DNA of 34,803 nucleotides, taken from NCBI GenBank assembly GCA_021787985.1, contig JAJYLG010000029.1:1-34803 (forward strand), read 5' to 3'. Positions 1-7,312 of this stretch are shown piece by piece. A program made the position numbers and the translations under genes. The DNA is from Chloroflexota bacterium (GTDB lineage Bacteria > Chloroflexota > Dehalococcoidia > DSGV01). The notes under the pieces are model-generated. The model saw nothing but the letters and a program-made list of their open reading frames with translations, made no database searches and was not told the origin of the DNA. The first letter of the stretch is position 1. The number at the start of each line of letters is the position of its first letter.

Positions 1-2
1 CC

Positions 3-779
3 CTCGCGCTGTTGGCGTGCGGCGGGCAGGCGTCCGGCGGCGGCCGGCGACCCACTCCCGCGGGCGGTGAGCGCGCGCGGGTCGTGCGAGTGGTCGACGG
101 CGACACCGTCGTGGTAGATCGGGGCCGGGGTCCAGAGCGTCTGCGCTACATCGGCATGAACGCCCCGGAGCTGCACGTGGCAACGGGAGGGCCGGCGGAC
201 TGCTTCGCCACCGCGGCCAGCGAGCGTAACCGCTCGCTGGTGGACGGCCGAGAGGTCGTGCTGGAAAGGGATGTCTCCGAGACCGACCGCTACGGCCGCC
301 TCCTGCGCTACTTGTGGGTGGACGGGACGATGGCCGGCGAGACGCTGGTGCGCGAGGGCTACGCGCACGCGGCCACCTTCCCGCCCGACGTTCGTTACCA
401 GGACCGACTGCGGGCTGCCGAGCGCGAGGCGCGGTCACGCGACGCCGGCCTCTGGTCCGCGTGCCGCGCGACGCCGGCCCGCGGCTCTCCCACATCGCCG
501 CACACGTCCTCGTCGACACCCGTCCGATCCGCGATCGCGCTCGAGACGGCGTCGCCGCGCCCCACCACCAGCCCCCCGCTCGGCGGCCAGGTCTGCGACT
601 TCAGCGGCACGGATCGGCCGCTGATCAAGGGCAACATCAACGCAAAGGGCGAGCGCATCTACCACGTGCCGGGCGGCGCGTTCTACGAGCGAACGGTCAT
701 CGACGAGTCGCAGGGGGAGCGTTGGTTCTGCACCGAGGCGGAGGCGACAGCGGCGGGCTGGCGGCGCAGCCTGCGCTGA
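3..779 (+). CDS. Thermonuclease-like (SNase) lipoprotein, 5' end outside window
   Basis: This is the 3' portion of a secreted nuclease gene. The open frame enters at the window edge, and its first visible residues, Leu-Ala-Leu-Leu-Ala-Cys, form a lipobox. The protein is therefore probably lipid-anchored outside the membrane, and most of its signal peptide lies upstream of base 1. The SNase fold (OB-fold, Ca2+-dependent phosphodiesterase) is recognisable from VVDGDTVVV, LRYIGMNAPE, a Lys/Arg-rich stretch, ETDRYGRLLRYLWVDG, and the VREGYAHA and AGLWS segments. After a Ser/Thr/Pro-rich linker there is a C-terminal domain (ICDFSGTDRPLIKGNI-like, then YHVPGG and WFCTEAEATAAGWR) of the kind often attached to such nucleases. 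Its role is probably nutritional or in DNA turnover. The frame and family are clear; the true start cannot be seen. Confidence 0.88.
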   Translation, partial: LALLACGGQASGGGRRPTPAGGERARVVRVVDGDTVVVDRGRGPERLRYIGMNAPELHVATGGPADCFATAASERNRSLVDGREVVLERDVSETDRYGRLLRYLWVDGTMAGETLVREGYAHAATFPPDVRYQDRLRAAEREARSRDAGLWSACRATPARGSPTSPHTSSSTPVRSAIALETASPRPTTSPPLGGQVCDFSGTDRPLIKGNINAKGERIYHVPGGAFYERTVIDESQGERWFCTEAEATAAGWRRSLR

Positions 780-826
780 GCGTGCGCGGCCGCGGCAGCG
801 AGCAGGCGCGGGGAGGCACGTGACAG

Positions 827-850
827 CGAGTGTCCGCCGGCGGATACTCG
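827..850. promoter_or_regulatory. 24-bp near-perfect palindrome upstream of the five-gene operon
   Basis: The left half CGAGTGTCCGCC and the right half GGCGGATACTCG are reverse complements except for one G/T pair. It lies in the only sizeable gap (780-1046) between the nuclease gene and the ATPase-helicase operon, about 200 bp before the first gene. It could be an operator for a dimeric repressor, or, as RNA, a hairpin terminating the nuclease transcript. No T-run follows, which weakens the terminator reading. I see no convincing -35/-10 pair in the rest of the gap. Confidence 0.45.
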
Positions 851-1046
851 GACGCGGATATACGTGGACGAGGATCCAACACCGCGGTGAGGAAGAGGAA
901 GGTCTCTAACCCGTTGGCGCTGGCAGTCCTGGCCCCGAAGCAGGTGGTGAGGGCTGCCGAGGCGGGCGCGGTGTTCTTCATAGGCTGCATAACCGACGAT
1001 CTGGGTACGACATGCCAAGGCGGCGTGGAAACGACCGAAGCGAGGG

Positions 1047-1835
1047 ATGGCGACGGTGGAGTTCGAGCAAGCGTGTGAGGATGCCGAGGGTGCCGCGCAG
1101 GCGGCGGAGCGTGCGGCCAAGGACGTCCTGAAGGCCGCGAAGCAGATGGAGAAGGCGGCCCAGACAGGCGATGTCAAGAAGCTGCGCAAGTCCGCGGCGA
1201 GCATCCGCGCGGCCATCGAGGTTGCGCGACAGGCCGCAATGAACGCGGGCTCCGCATGGCCGTTCAGTGAAGAGCAGGAACAACAATACCTCGAGCGCGA
1301 GTACAACGCCGAGTTCCTGGCGACAGCCAAGCGCGCCGGCCTCACGGTGCACGCGCGCGACCAGCGGCTCATCGCGTTCCCGTCGATCGTGAGGATCTTG
1401 CCCAGCGACTTGGGAGTCAGCATCGACCGCAAGAAGGTCTATGCGATACGTCCGTCCCATCTCGTTTCCGTGCTGCTCAAGAGACAGACAAGCCGCGCGC
1501 GTTCGAAGAGTGAGCAGTTTCTGGAATCGCTCTACGCTGCCTACAAGCTGCTCGTCCCCAAGAATGAGCTTGGGAAGGTCATCAAACTGGTGGACGTCTA
1601 CCGCGCGTTCACGTTGCAGCCGGGCGCCGCGTCCGAGTACGACCGCAGTGAATTCGCGCGCGATCTCTACATGCTGGACCGGAGCCGCCTGAGGCACACG
1701 AGATCGCGTGCCACCGTCTCGTTGCCAGCGGCGCCGAGCGCCAGAGGCGCCGAGCGGGATCGCATCTCGTTCGTTGCCGAGGACGGCGAGCCGCTGACGT
1801 ACTACGGGCTCAGCTTCACGGAGGCGAAGGCATGA
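1047..1835 (+). CDS. Orphan protein with N-terminal coiled coil, first gene of ATPase-helicase operon
   Basis: This 262-residue protein belongs to no family I recognise. Residues about 3-68 are Ala/Lys/Glu-rich and heptad-like, so a coiled coil or long helical hairpin is expected. A folded domain follows, with AFPSIVRILPSDLGVSIDRKKVYAIRPS, FLESLYAAYKLL, LVDVYRAFTLQPG and EFARDLYMLDRS, then a basic linker and a C-terminal strand pair (ISFVAEDGEPLTYYGLSF). There is no signal peptide or membrane segment, so it is cytoplasmic. The ATG at 1047 directly abuts GAGGG. A GTG at 1056 (fourth codon) has that purine stretch at normal distance and may be the real start. The stop overlaps the next ATG by 4 nt, so translation is probably coupled. 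By position it could be a sensor or adaptor for the ATPases, but that is inference. Confidence 0.8.
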   Translation: MATVEFEQACEDAEGAAQAAERAAKDVLKAAKQMEKAAQTGDVKKLRKSAASIRAAIEVARQAAMNAGSAWPFSEEQEQQYLEREYNAEFLATAKRAGLTVHARDQRLIAFPSIVRILPSDLGVSIDRKKVYAIRPSHLVSVLLKRQTSRARSKSEQFLESLYAAYKLLVPKNELGKVIKLVDVYRAFTLQPGAASEYDRSEFARDLYMLDRSRLRHTRSRATVSLPAAPSARGAERDRISFVAEDGEPLTYYGLSFTEAKA

Positions 1836-2803
1836 CGGCGACCATCGACCCGGAACGCTGGCTGAAGTTCATTCGGGCGGAGTACCTGGACGCATTCATC
1901 AAGGAAGGCGGCTCATCGATCAAGTTCGCCGTCCCGTTCGATGCGGCCTCGAAGACATCCATCATCGAGGGCGTCCGGAAGTCGGCGGAGGCGTCCGGCT
2001 ATCTGGTTGCCCAGATTTCGGCCGAAGACACGCGCATCCACATGATCGATCAACTTTTCTTCCGGATTGCGGATCAGATGCCCTGGCCAGCGCTGAGCCA
2101 GCGTGTCATCAACAAGCTGGCCGTCGCGGCGCACTACGCGCCCGCGCCAGATGGCACCGAGCCGTTGGTCGACCGGATCGCCGCCGCGAACCATCTGGAG
2201 GCCGATTTCGTGAGGATGGAGATCCGCCCGAAGATAGAGGGACGGGTCACCAAGTGCAGCATGCTGGCCCGGGATTTTCGGGTGGCTGCCAGCCAGTTGT
2301 GCCTCGCCGAGCTCGCGGGCGATGCGGGTGGCGAGTCCATGACCGAGGCCATCACCGACTGGCTCACCGGCCGTAACAAGGCAATCGCCGCGGTCAAGCC
2401 GTATCAGATCTTCACACGGATTCATCGCACCAACGCCCGCTACCTGCTCGCCTCGCTGCTGCGCTGGGTGCGGTTCGCCGGCCACGCGGGGGTCGTCATC
2501 GTCATCGATATGGAGCGCGTCCTGGTCCCTTCGAACCCCCGGGACGGGACAGTGTTCTACACGAAGGCCGCGATGTTCGAGGCCTACGAGGTGCTTCGCC
2601 AGTTCATCGACGCCACCGACGAGATGAAGGGGTTGCTCATGGTGCTCGTGCCTTCCCGGGAGTTCGTCGATCCTGACTCGCCTCGCGGGATTGGCGTTTA
2701 TGAGGCCCTGAAGTTCCGCGTTTACGATGAGGTGCACGACCAGCGCCTGGTCAACCCCATGACGTCGCTCGTCCGCATCAAATCGTCAGGAGGTGCGCCG
2801 TGA
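1832..2803 (+). CDS. BrxC/BrxD-like P-loop ATPase relative with degenerate nucleotide site
   Basis: This 323-residue cytoplasmic protein has the layout of the ATPase encoded next to it but appears to have lost key nucleotide-binding residues. Where the P-loop is expected (about residues 26-37) it reads GGSSIKFAVPFD, without the Gly-Lys-Ser/Thr of a Walker A motif. The Walker B-like strand is VVIVIDME at 221-228: Asp226 is kept, but the following catalytic Glu is Met. The region after it (YTKAAMFEAYEVLRQFIDATDEMKGLLMVLVPSREFVD) parallels the segment after Walker B in the 2800-4080 protein. It overlaps both neighbours by 4 nt (ATGA before, GTGA after). The likely role is a non-hydrolysing partner in a mixed AAA-type assembly. 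The relation to BrxD is my reading of motifs and length; a profile search is needed to confirm it. Confidence 0.72.
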   Translation: MTATIDPERWLKFIRAEYLDAFIKEGGSSIKFAVPFDAASKTSIIEGVRKSAEASGYLVAQISAEDTRIHMIDQLFFRIADQMPWPALSQRVINKLAVAAHYAPAPDGTEPLVDRIAAANHLEADFVRMEIRPKIEGRVTKCSMLARDFRVAASQLCLAELAGDAGGESMTEAITDWLTGRNKAIAAVKPYQIFTRIHRTNARYLLASLLRWVRFAGHAGVVIVIDMERVLVPSNPRDGTVFYTKAAMFEAYEVLRQFIDATDEMKGLLMVLVPSREFVDPDSPRGIGVYEALKFRVYDEVHDQRLVNPMTSLVRIKSSGGAP

Positions 2804-4080
2804 ACGCGGGTGGCGCGAGGACCGAGGATCTCCGGCGGGCCCTCGAAGCGCTGCGCAACGGCGTGCCGAACCGCGACGCCGTGCGCTTCCTCGGCTGCGG
2901 TCAGACGAAGGTGGGGCCGCGCTTCCACGACCAACTCGCCAAGGTGGAGCCACTGCTCGACGAGGGCAGACAGGCAGAAGGGATGCTCGTCGCCGGCGAA
3001 TTCGGCACGGGGAAGTCGCACCTGCTCCAGTACCTTCAGCACATCGCGCTCGATCAGAACTTCATCTGCAGCCGCGTCGTGATCAGCAAGGAGACGCCTC
3101 TCTACGAGCCGGGGAAGGTGTACGAGGCCGCCGTCGGCTCCGCGGTGATTCCCGGGGCCAGCGGGCAGGTGTTCCAGGAAGTCTCGCCCAAGCTGCGCCA
3201 GGATCCGCCGCGATACGCGGAGTTCTTCCGCTGGGCTGGCAGCGAGGCAAGCGGCATCTCGCCACTGTTCCCGGCGACGCTCTTGTTGAAAGAACGGCTC
3301 AGCGGGGATCCCGAGCTGTCGGAGCAGATCAGCGGCTTCTGGGCCGGGGAGAAGCTGCCGGTCGCCCGCGTCCGCGTCGGGCTGCGGCAACTCGGCCAGG
3401 CGGCGGCCTTCTCCGTGCGTGCCGTGCCTCTCAAGCAGCTCGCCCTCCAGCGCTTCCGCTTCGCGCCGCGCCTGTTTCGCGCGGCCGGCTACAAGGGTTG
3501 GGTCATCCTCATCGATGAAGTGGAGCTGATCGGCCGTTACAGTCTGCTCCAGCGCGCGAAGTCGTATGCGGAGCTCGCCCGCTGGCTGGGGCTGGTCGCC
3601 GAGGAGCAGTACGCCGGCCTGACGGTGGTTGCCGCCATCACTGGAACCTTCGCTGAAGCGGTCCTGCACGACAAGGGCGACTGGGACCTCGTGGCGCCCC
3701 GCCTGCGTGACAAGGGCACGGAGGAGTTCAACGCGCTGGCCGCGCGCGCCGAGACCGGCATGCAGGTCATCGAGAAGAGAATCCCCCTCGTGGAGCCTGA
3801 TGATGCCGTGCTGCATCGGACTTATGCCACGCTCAAAGAGCTGCATCGCGACGCCTACGGCTGGGCGCCTCCCGACGTCTCCTGGGGAGAGCAATTGACC
3901 ACGCGCGCGATGCGCTCCTACGTGCGACGCTGGATCAACGAATGGGACCTCAAGCGCCTGTGTCCCGACGCGGAGCTCCACACGGAAGAAGAGGCTCTGA
4001 CCTCCGACTTCACAGAGAGCCCAGAACTGGAGCAGCCTCCGGAGGATCCCGCCAGCGGTGAGCGCGAGGCAGGCGAATAG
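2800..4080 (+). CDS. BrxD-like (DUF2791) ATP-binding protein
   Basis: This is a 426-residue P-loop ATPase of the BrxC/BrxD (DUF2791) type. The N-terminus, LRRALEALRNGVPNRDAVRFLGCGQ, matches the family's typical opening. Walker A is GEFGTGKS at residues 66-73 and Walker B is GWVILIDEVE at about 233-242, both intact. A sensor-like stretch follows (LTVVAAITGTFAEAVLHDKG), and the C-terminal tail is acidic. In BREX systems BrxD is the accessory ATPase, and related ATPases occur in other defence cassettes with helicases. Here it starts with GTG inside the stop of the previous gene and ends 3 nt before the next ATG, so it is co-translated with its neighbours. It probably forms an ATP-driven ring or clamp acting with the SNF2-nuclease encoded downstream. 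The family is well supported; the biochemical role is inferred. Confidence 0.87.
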   Translation: MNAGGARTEDLRRALEALRNGVPNRDAVRFLGCGQTKVGPRFHDQLAKVEPLLDEGRQAEGMLVAGEFGTGKSHLLQYLQHIALDQNFICSRVVISKETPLYEPGKVYEAAVGSAVIPGASGQVFQEVSPKLRQDPPRYAEFFRWAGSEASGISPLFPATLLLKERLSGDPELSEQISGFWAGEKLPVARVRVGLRQLGQAAAFSVRAVPLKQLALQRFRFAPRLFRAAGYKGWVILIDEVELIGRYSLLQRAKSYAELARWLGLVAEEQYAGLTVVAAITGTFAEAVLHDKGDWDLVAPRLRDKGTEEFNALAARAETGMQVIEKRIPLVEPDDAVLHRTYATLKELHRDAYGWAPPDVSWGEQLTTRAMRSYVRRWINEWDLKRLCPDAELHTEEEALTSDFTESPELEQPPEDPASGEREAGE

Positions 4081-4083
4081 GCG

Positions 4084-4626
4084 ATGGCGATCCCGTTTCG
4101 CGACCTGCGCCCGGACGACGGTGGCGCGCTCGCCGGCTACTTGCGCTTCGTCGATGAAGACGGCGGCCGTGGTATTCGCGGGGCGCTGTTCATCGTGAAC
4201 GCCCGCGGCGAGCCTCTCGACTTCACGTTCAGCCGCGTCGATGTCCCCGCGTCCTTCCTCTGGCGCGCGGGCGAGGCGCGGCGTCACGCCGTCGCTTCGC
4301 TCGTCGCCTCGCTGTTCCACGCCTGCGCGCAGACGCCCGCACTCATACTCTCGATGGCGGCCGAGGTGCATCCGCGCCTGTTCAGCGAGGATATCCGCGT
4401 CGAGGTCCCGCTATGCCGCATCGCGGAGGGCGTGGCGGTGGTCCACGCAGCCGATGAGTCGCCGGAGCCGCTCGCCGATGGGACGCATCTCTTCTGGCTC
4501 GGCGCGTCGCCACTGGCGGACTCCAACGCGCGGCGTCTGCTGGATGCGCTTGTGGCGCGGCACCTGCTACTGGAGCCGTTCGAGCGTACTGTGAAAGGCA
4601 TCGCCGAGGCGTTTGACGGATCATGA
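4084..4626 (+). CDS. Orphan 180-residue protein of the ATPase-helicase operon
   Basis: I do not recognise this family. The protein is soluble, mixed alpha/beta, with an N-terminal strand-rich part (LAGYLRFVDEDGGRGIRGALFIVNARGEPLDFTFSRVDVP), a helical middle (FLWRAGEARRHAVASLVASLFHACAQ) and a C-terminal helix pair (ARRLLDALVARHLLLEPFERTVKGIAEAF). No catalytic motif stands out. It is tied tightly into the operon: 3 nt after the ATPase stop, and its own stop overlaps the helicase start (ATGA). This fixed position between the ATPase and the helicase-nuclease suggests a structural or specificity subunit linking them. It lacks the BrxA, BrxB or PglZ features I would expect in BREX. Confidence 0.78.
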   Translation: MAIPFRDLRPDDGGALAGYLRFVDEDGGRGIRGALFIVNARGEPLDFTFSRVDVPASFLWRAGEARRHAVASLVASLFHACAQTPALILSMAAEVHPRLFSEDIRVEVPLCRIAEGVAVVHAADESPEPLADGTHLFWLGASPLADSNARRLLDALVARHLLLEPFERTVKGIAEAFDGS

Positions 4627-6767
4627 CCGACTGGTGGGCGCCGCGCGCGGAACGCACAACGCGCCGTCTCCTCTGGATGCGGCCCAGCCGTCCGCGCGCC
4701 GAGCCTGCCCTCCGCATACGCGCCGCGGTACCGCTGCCGGCGCCTACTGCCACGATCAGTGCGGCCATGGAAGCTGCCGAGCCCGGTCGGTCGCTCCTGC
4801 GATCGCCGATCTTCCTCGTCTCTGCCGTATCGAATGTCAACGTCGCGTCGCGCGCAGAACGAGACAACGTGTCGATGGAGACGCAACCGCCAGCCCCGGC
4901 GGCCGCCGCCGATCCCTCGATCACGCGAGTGCGGCCGGAGCCAGCACCCGTCCCGCCGGGCCCGAGCCTCGCGGATCGGCTGCGCTCGGTCCTCGCCGTG
5001 CCGCTTCGCGCGCTGCTTCCCGGCGACGCTTCCCTGCTCGAATGGCCGGCCGGCCTCATGCCCTTCCAGCTCGACGGCGTGCGCACGCTCCTGCAGAGCG
5101 AACGCCTGCTCCTCGCCGACGACATGGGGTTGGGGAAGACCGTGCAGGCGGCGGCCGCCATCCGGATCATGTGTGCCCAACGCACCATCGAGCGGGTGCT
5201 GCTGATCGTTCCAGCCGGGCTGCTTGACCAGTGGCGTCGTGAGCTCCACCGGTGGGCGCCCGAGCTCCGCGCGATCATCGTACGCGGACCCGCGCACGAG
5301 CGTGCGTGGAAATGGAAGGCCGAAGCCCACGTTGCGATCGTGAGCTACGAGACGTTCAGGTCGGATGCCGTATCGATTCCCGCGTCGGCGTCGCGGGCGC
5401 GCGTGTGGGATCTCGTCGTGCTCGATGAGGCGCAGAAGATCAAGAACCGCGAAGTCGATGTGAGCCGCGCGGTGAAGCAGCTCGCCCGTCGCCGTTCGTG
5501 GGCGCTCACAGGCACGCCACTCGAGAACAAGCTTGATGACCTCGCCTCGATCATGGAGTTCGTCGATCACGGCGATGGCGGTGAGCCGCGGCGCTACGCG
5601 CCCGATGCGCGCCTCCTCGATCGTCATCGCGAGCTGCAGTTGCGGCGGCGCAAGTCAGATGTCCTCGCCGAGTTGCCGGCCAAGCAGATGATCACGATCC
5701 AGGTGCCGTTGCTGCCTCGGCAGCAGGCGAGCTACAGTCGGGCGGAGTCCGAAGGGGTCGTGCGCCTGCGCGAGCGCGGTGCTGAAGTGCGTATCGAGCA
5801 CGTGCTCGAGCTCATCACACGGCTGAAGCAGATCTGCAACGTCGACGCGGCGACCGGCGAATCGGCCAAGTTCGAGGATATTCACGAACGGCTGGGCACG
5901 CTGTCGGACGAGGGTCACCGGGCGCTCCTGTTCTCGCAATACACGGACGACACGTTCGGCGTTGGCGCCGCCGCGCGCGCCCTGAGCGAGTTCCGGCCAC
6001 TCACATACGTGGGATCGATGTCAGGGGCCCGCCGGGACGCGACGATCGCGCAATTCAAGTCCGATACGTCGCATCGTGCGCTGATCCTCTCTCTCAAGGC
6101 AGGAGGTGTGGGGCTGAATCTGCAGGACGCGTCCTACGTGTTCCACATCGACCGTTGGTGGAATCCTGCTGTCGAGCGACAGGCCGAAGACCGCAGCCAT
6201 CGCATGGGGCAACTGGTTCCCGTCACCGTCTTCAAGTACGTGTGCATCGACACGATTGAGGATCGTATCGATCGCCTGCTCGCCGGGAAGCAGCAGTTGT
6301 TCGATGAGATCATCGATGATGTGTCGATCCTGCCATCGCGCCTGACGGGCGACGAACTGTTCGGGCTCTTCGGCATCGACGCACCGAGCCCGAAGGGGTA
6401 CGACCGCACGCAGCACCGGTCGGGTATCGCGCTCGAAGACCGGTGCGCGGCCATTCTGGAAGCCCGAGGCTGGCACGTCCAGCGAACGCCGGTCACGCGC
6501 GATGGCGGCGTCGATCTTGTAGCTACGAAGCTCGATGAGGTCGGAATCGAGCAGACGATGTTCGTCCAGTGCAAGGACCATGCGGTTGCGGTCGGTGTGG
6601 AAGTCGTCCGCGAGCTCCTGGGTGTGTTGCCGACCGAGCGACCGACCCGCGCCGTCATTGCCGCGCCCGCGGGTGTCACGCGCGACGGGAGCGCGCTTGC
6701 GGAGCGAAGAGGCATCGTGATCTGGGACGAGCGCGCGCTTGCGGCGCTCGAGGACCGCATCGCTTGA
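4623..6767 (+). CDS. SNF2-family DNA translocase fused to Mrr-type nuclease
   Basis: This 714-residue protein has two recognisable parts. The SNF2/SF2 motor carries motif I DMGLGKT at 167-173, motif II DEAQ at 268-271, motif III LTGTPLENKLDDL, and in the second lobe LILSLKAGGVGLNLQDASYVFHIDRWWNPAVERQAEDRSHRMGQ (motifs V and VI). The last ~115 residues form a PD-(D/E)xK domain of the Mrr_cat type: an E-containing helix (LEDRCAAILEARGW), then DGGVDLVA with Asp631, then Gln649-Cys-Lys651, so the catalytic set looks intact. The first ~130 residues are Pro/Arg/Ala-rich and poorly conserved in appearance. The protein should translocate on duplex DNA using ATP and cleave it. It is the probable effector of the operon, with the BrxD-like ATPases as loaders or regulators. 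Confidence 0.9.
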   Translation: MTDWWAPRAERTTRRLLWMRPSRPRAEPALRIRAAVPLPAPTATISAAMEAAEPGRSLLRSPIFLVSAVSNVNVASRAERDNVSMETQPPAPAAAADPSITRVRPEPAPVPPGPSLADRLRSVLAVPLRALLPGDASLLEWPAGLMPFQLDGVRTLLQSERLLLADDMGLGKTVQAAAAIRIMCAQRTIERVLLIVPAGLLDQWRRELHRWAPELRAIIVRGPAHERAWKWKAEAHVAIVSYETFRSDAVSIPASASRARVWDLVVLDEAQKIKNREVDVSRAVKQLARRRSWALTGTPLENKLDDLASIMEFVDHGDGGEPRRYAPDARLLDRHRELQLRRRKSDVLAELPAKQMITIQVPLLPRQQASYSRAESEGVVRLRERGAEVRIEHVLELITRLKQICNVDAATGESAKFEDIHERLGTLSDEGHRALLFSQYTDDTFGVGAAARALSEFRPLTYVGSMSGARRDATIAQFKSDTSHRALILSLKAGGVGLNLQDASYVFHIDRWWNPAVERQAEDRSHRMGQLVPVTVFKYVCIDTIEDRIDRLLAGKQQLFDEIIDDVSILPSRLTGDELFGLFGIDAPSPKGYDRTQHRSGIALEDRCAAILEARGWHVQRTPVTRDGGVDLVATKLDEVGIEQTMFVQCKDHAVAVGVEVVRELLGVLPTERPTRAVIAAPAGVTRDGSALAERRGIVIWDERALAALEDRIA

Positions 6768-7267
6768 TTCACCCGCAGCCACCTGGCCGGAGCCGGCTTC
6801 TTCACGGGCCTGGGGGGCGAGGACGGGGTCTCGCGGTGGACGCGCTGCCGTGAGCAGACGGGGGCATCCCCGGAAAGGAGGCCCCACTGCAGCGATCGCT
6901 GAGGCCGACAGGAGTCGGTCATCGCGCGGTGCAACTCCTCGTTCTGCCCCTGACGTTCCTCTCGTCTACGCTGATGCCGGCGAACCTGGCGCCCACCTGG
7001 ATGCGCGACGCGGCGCGTCTTGATCCGGTCAACTGGGCCGTTGAGGCGGGCCGGCAGACGCTTGTTCCCAGGGTCGAGTGGATGCTGGTGGCCACCCGCG
7101 TCGCCTACCTGGTCGCCTTCGCGGTCTCCCGCGCCTGGCTATCGGCACGTGCCTTCCGGACGTGCCAGCGCTTCGTCTGAGCCGGATCGCCTCGCGAGGA
7201 CGGGGAGCGCGATGACGACGCGCGTCCGAGCACCGGGGGCTCTTGCCGTGGCATGGGCGAAGCGTAG
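6768..7267. other. Intergenic stretch with only a permease remnant
   Basis: About 500 bp separate the helicase-nuclease gene from the P-type ATPase gene. Apart from the ABC-2 permease remnant I see no intact gene, tRNA, repeat or clear terminator. I looked for a magnesium riboswitch (M-box) or a long leader before the transporter and did not recognise one. Confidence 0.55.
6929..7180 (+). pseudogene. C-terminal remnant of an ABC-2 type transporter permease
   Basis: The frame reads QLLVLPLTFLSSTLMPANLAPTWMRDAARLDPVNWAVEAGRQ and then a hydrophobic helix and LSARAFRTCQRFV. This is the characteristic end of DrrB/ABC-2 multidrug permeases (an FxSSxxxP loop, the PVNW..E segment, then the last transmembrane helix). 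About 170 upstream residues and any partner ATPase are missing, so it is a decayed fragment rather than a gene. It lies directly between the helicase-nuclease operon and the P-type ATPase, which marks this junction as a site of past rearrangement. The GTG at 6929 is simply the first start-like codon in the remnant. Confidence 0.75.
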
Positions 7268-7312
7268 ATGGTGCATGCGGAACGAGCTGGGGCCGTGAGG
7301 GCGCCTGGGGGC

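Noticed and set aside
830-1078. 82-residue plus-strand frame in the gap before the operon
   Set aside because: It starts inside the palindrome, has no ribosome site or family features, and overlaps the start of the first operon gene.
2722-4371. 549-residue minus-strand frame opposite the ATPase genes
   Set aside because: It is a GC-rich antisense shadow with no family features; the plus-strand genes carry clear motifs.
1047-6767. Assigning the cassette to BREX
   Set aside because: Only the BrxD-like ATPases fit. There is no PglX methyltransferase, PglZ phosphatase or BrxL, and the helicase is an SNF2-Mrr fusion.
1047-6767. Assigning the cassette to Shango (TerB, ATPase, helicase)
   Set aside because: The ATPase-helicase pairing is similar in spirit, but I see no TerB domain and there are five genes; I cannot exclude distant kinship without a profile search.
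7181-7312. M-box magnesium riboswitch before the P-type ATPase
   Set aside because: The leader is short and I could not find the conserved M-box core or paired helices.
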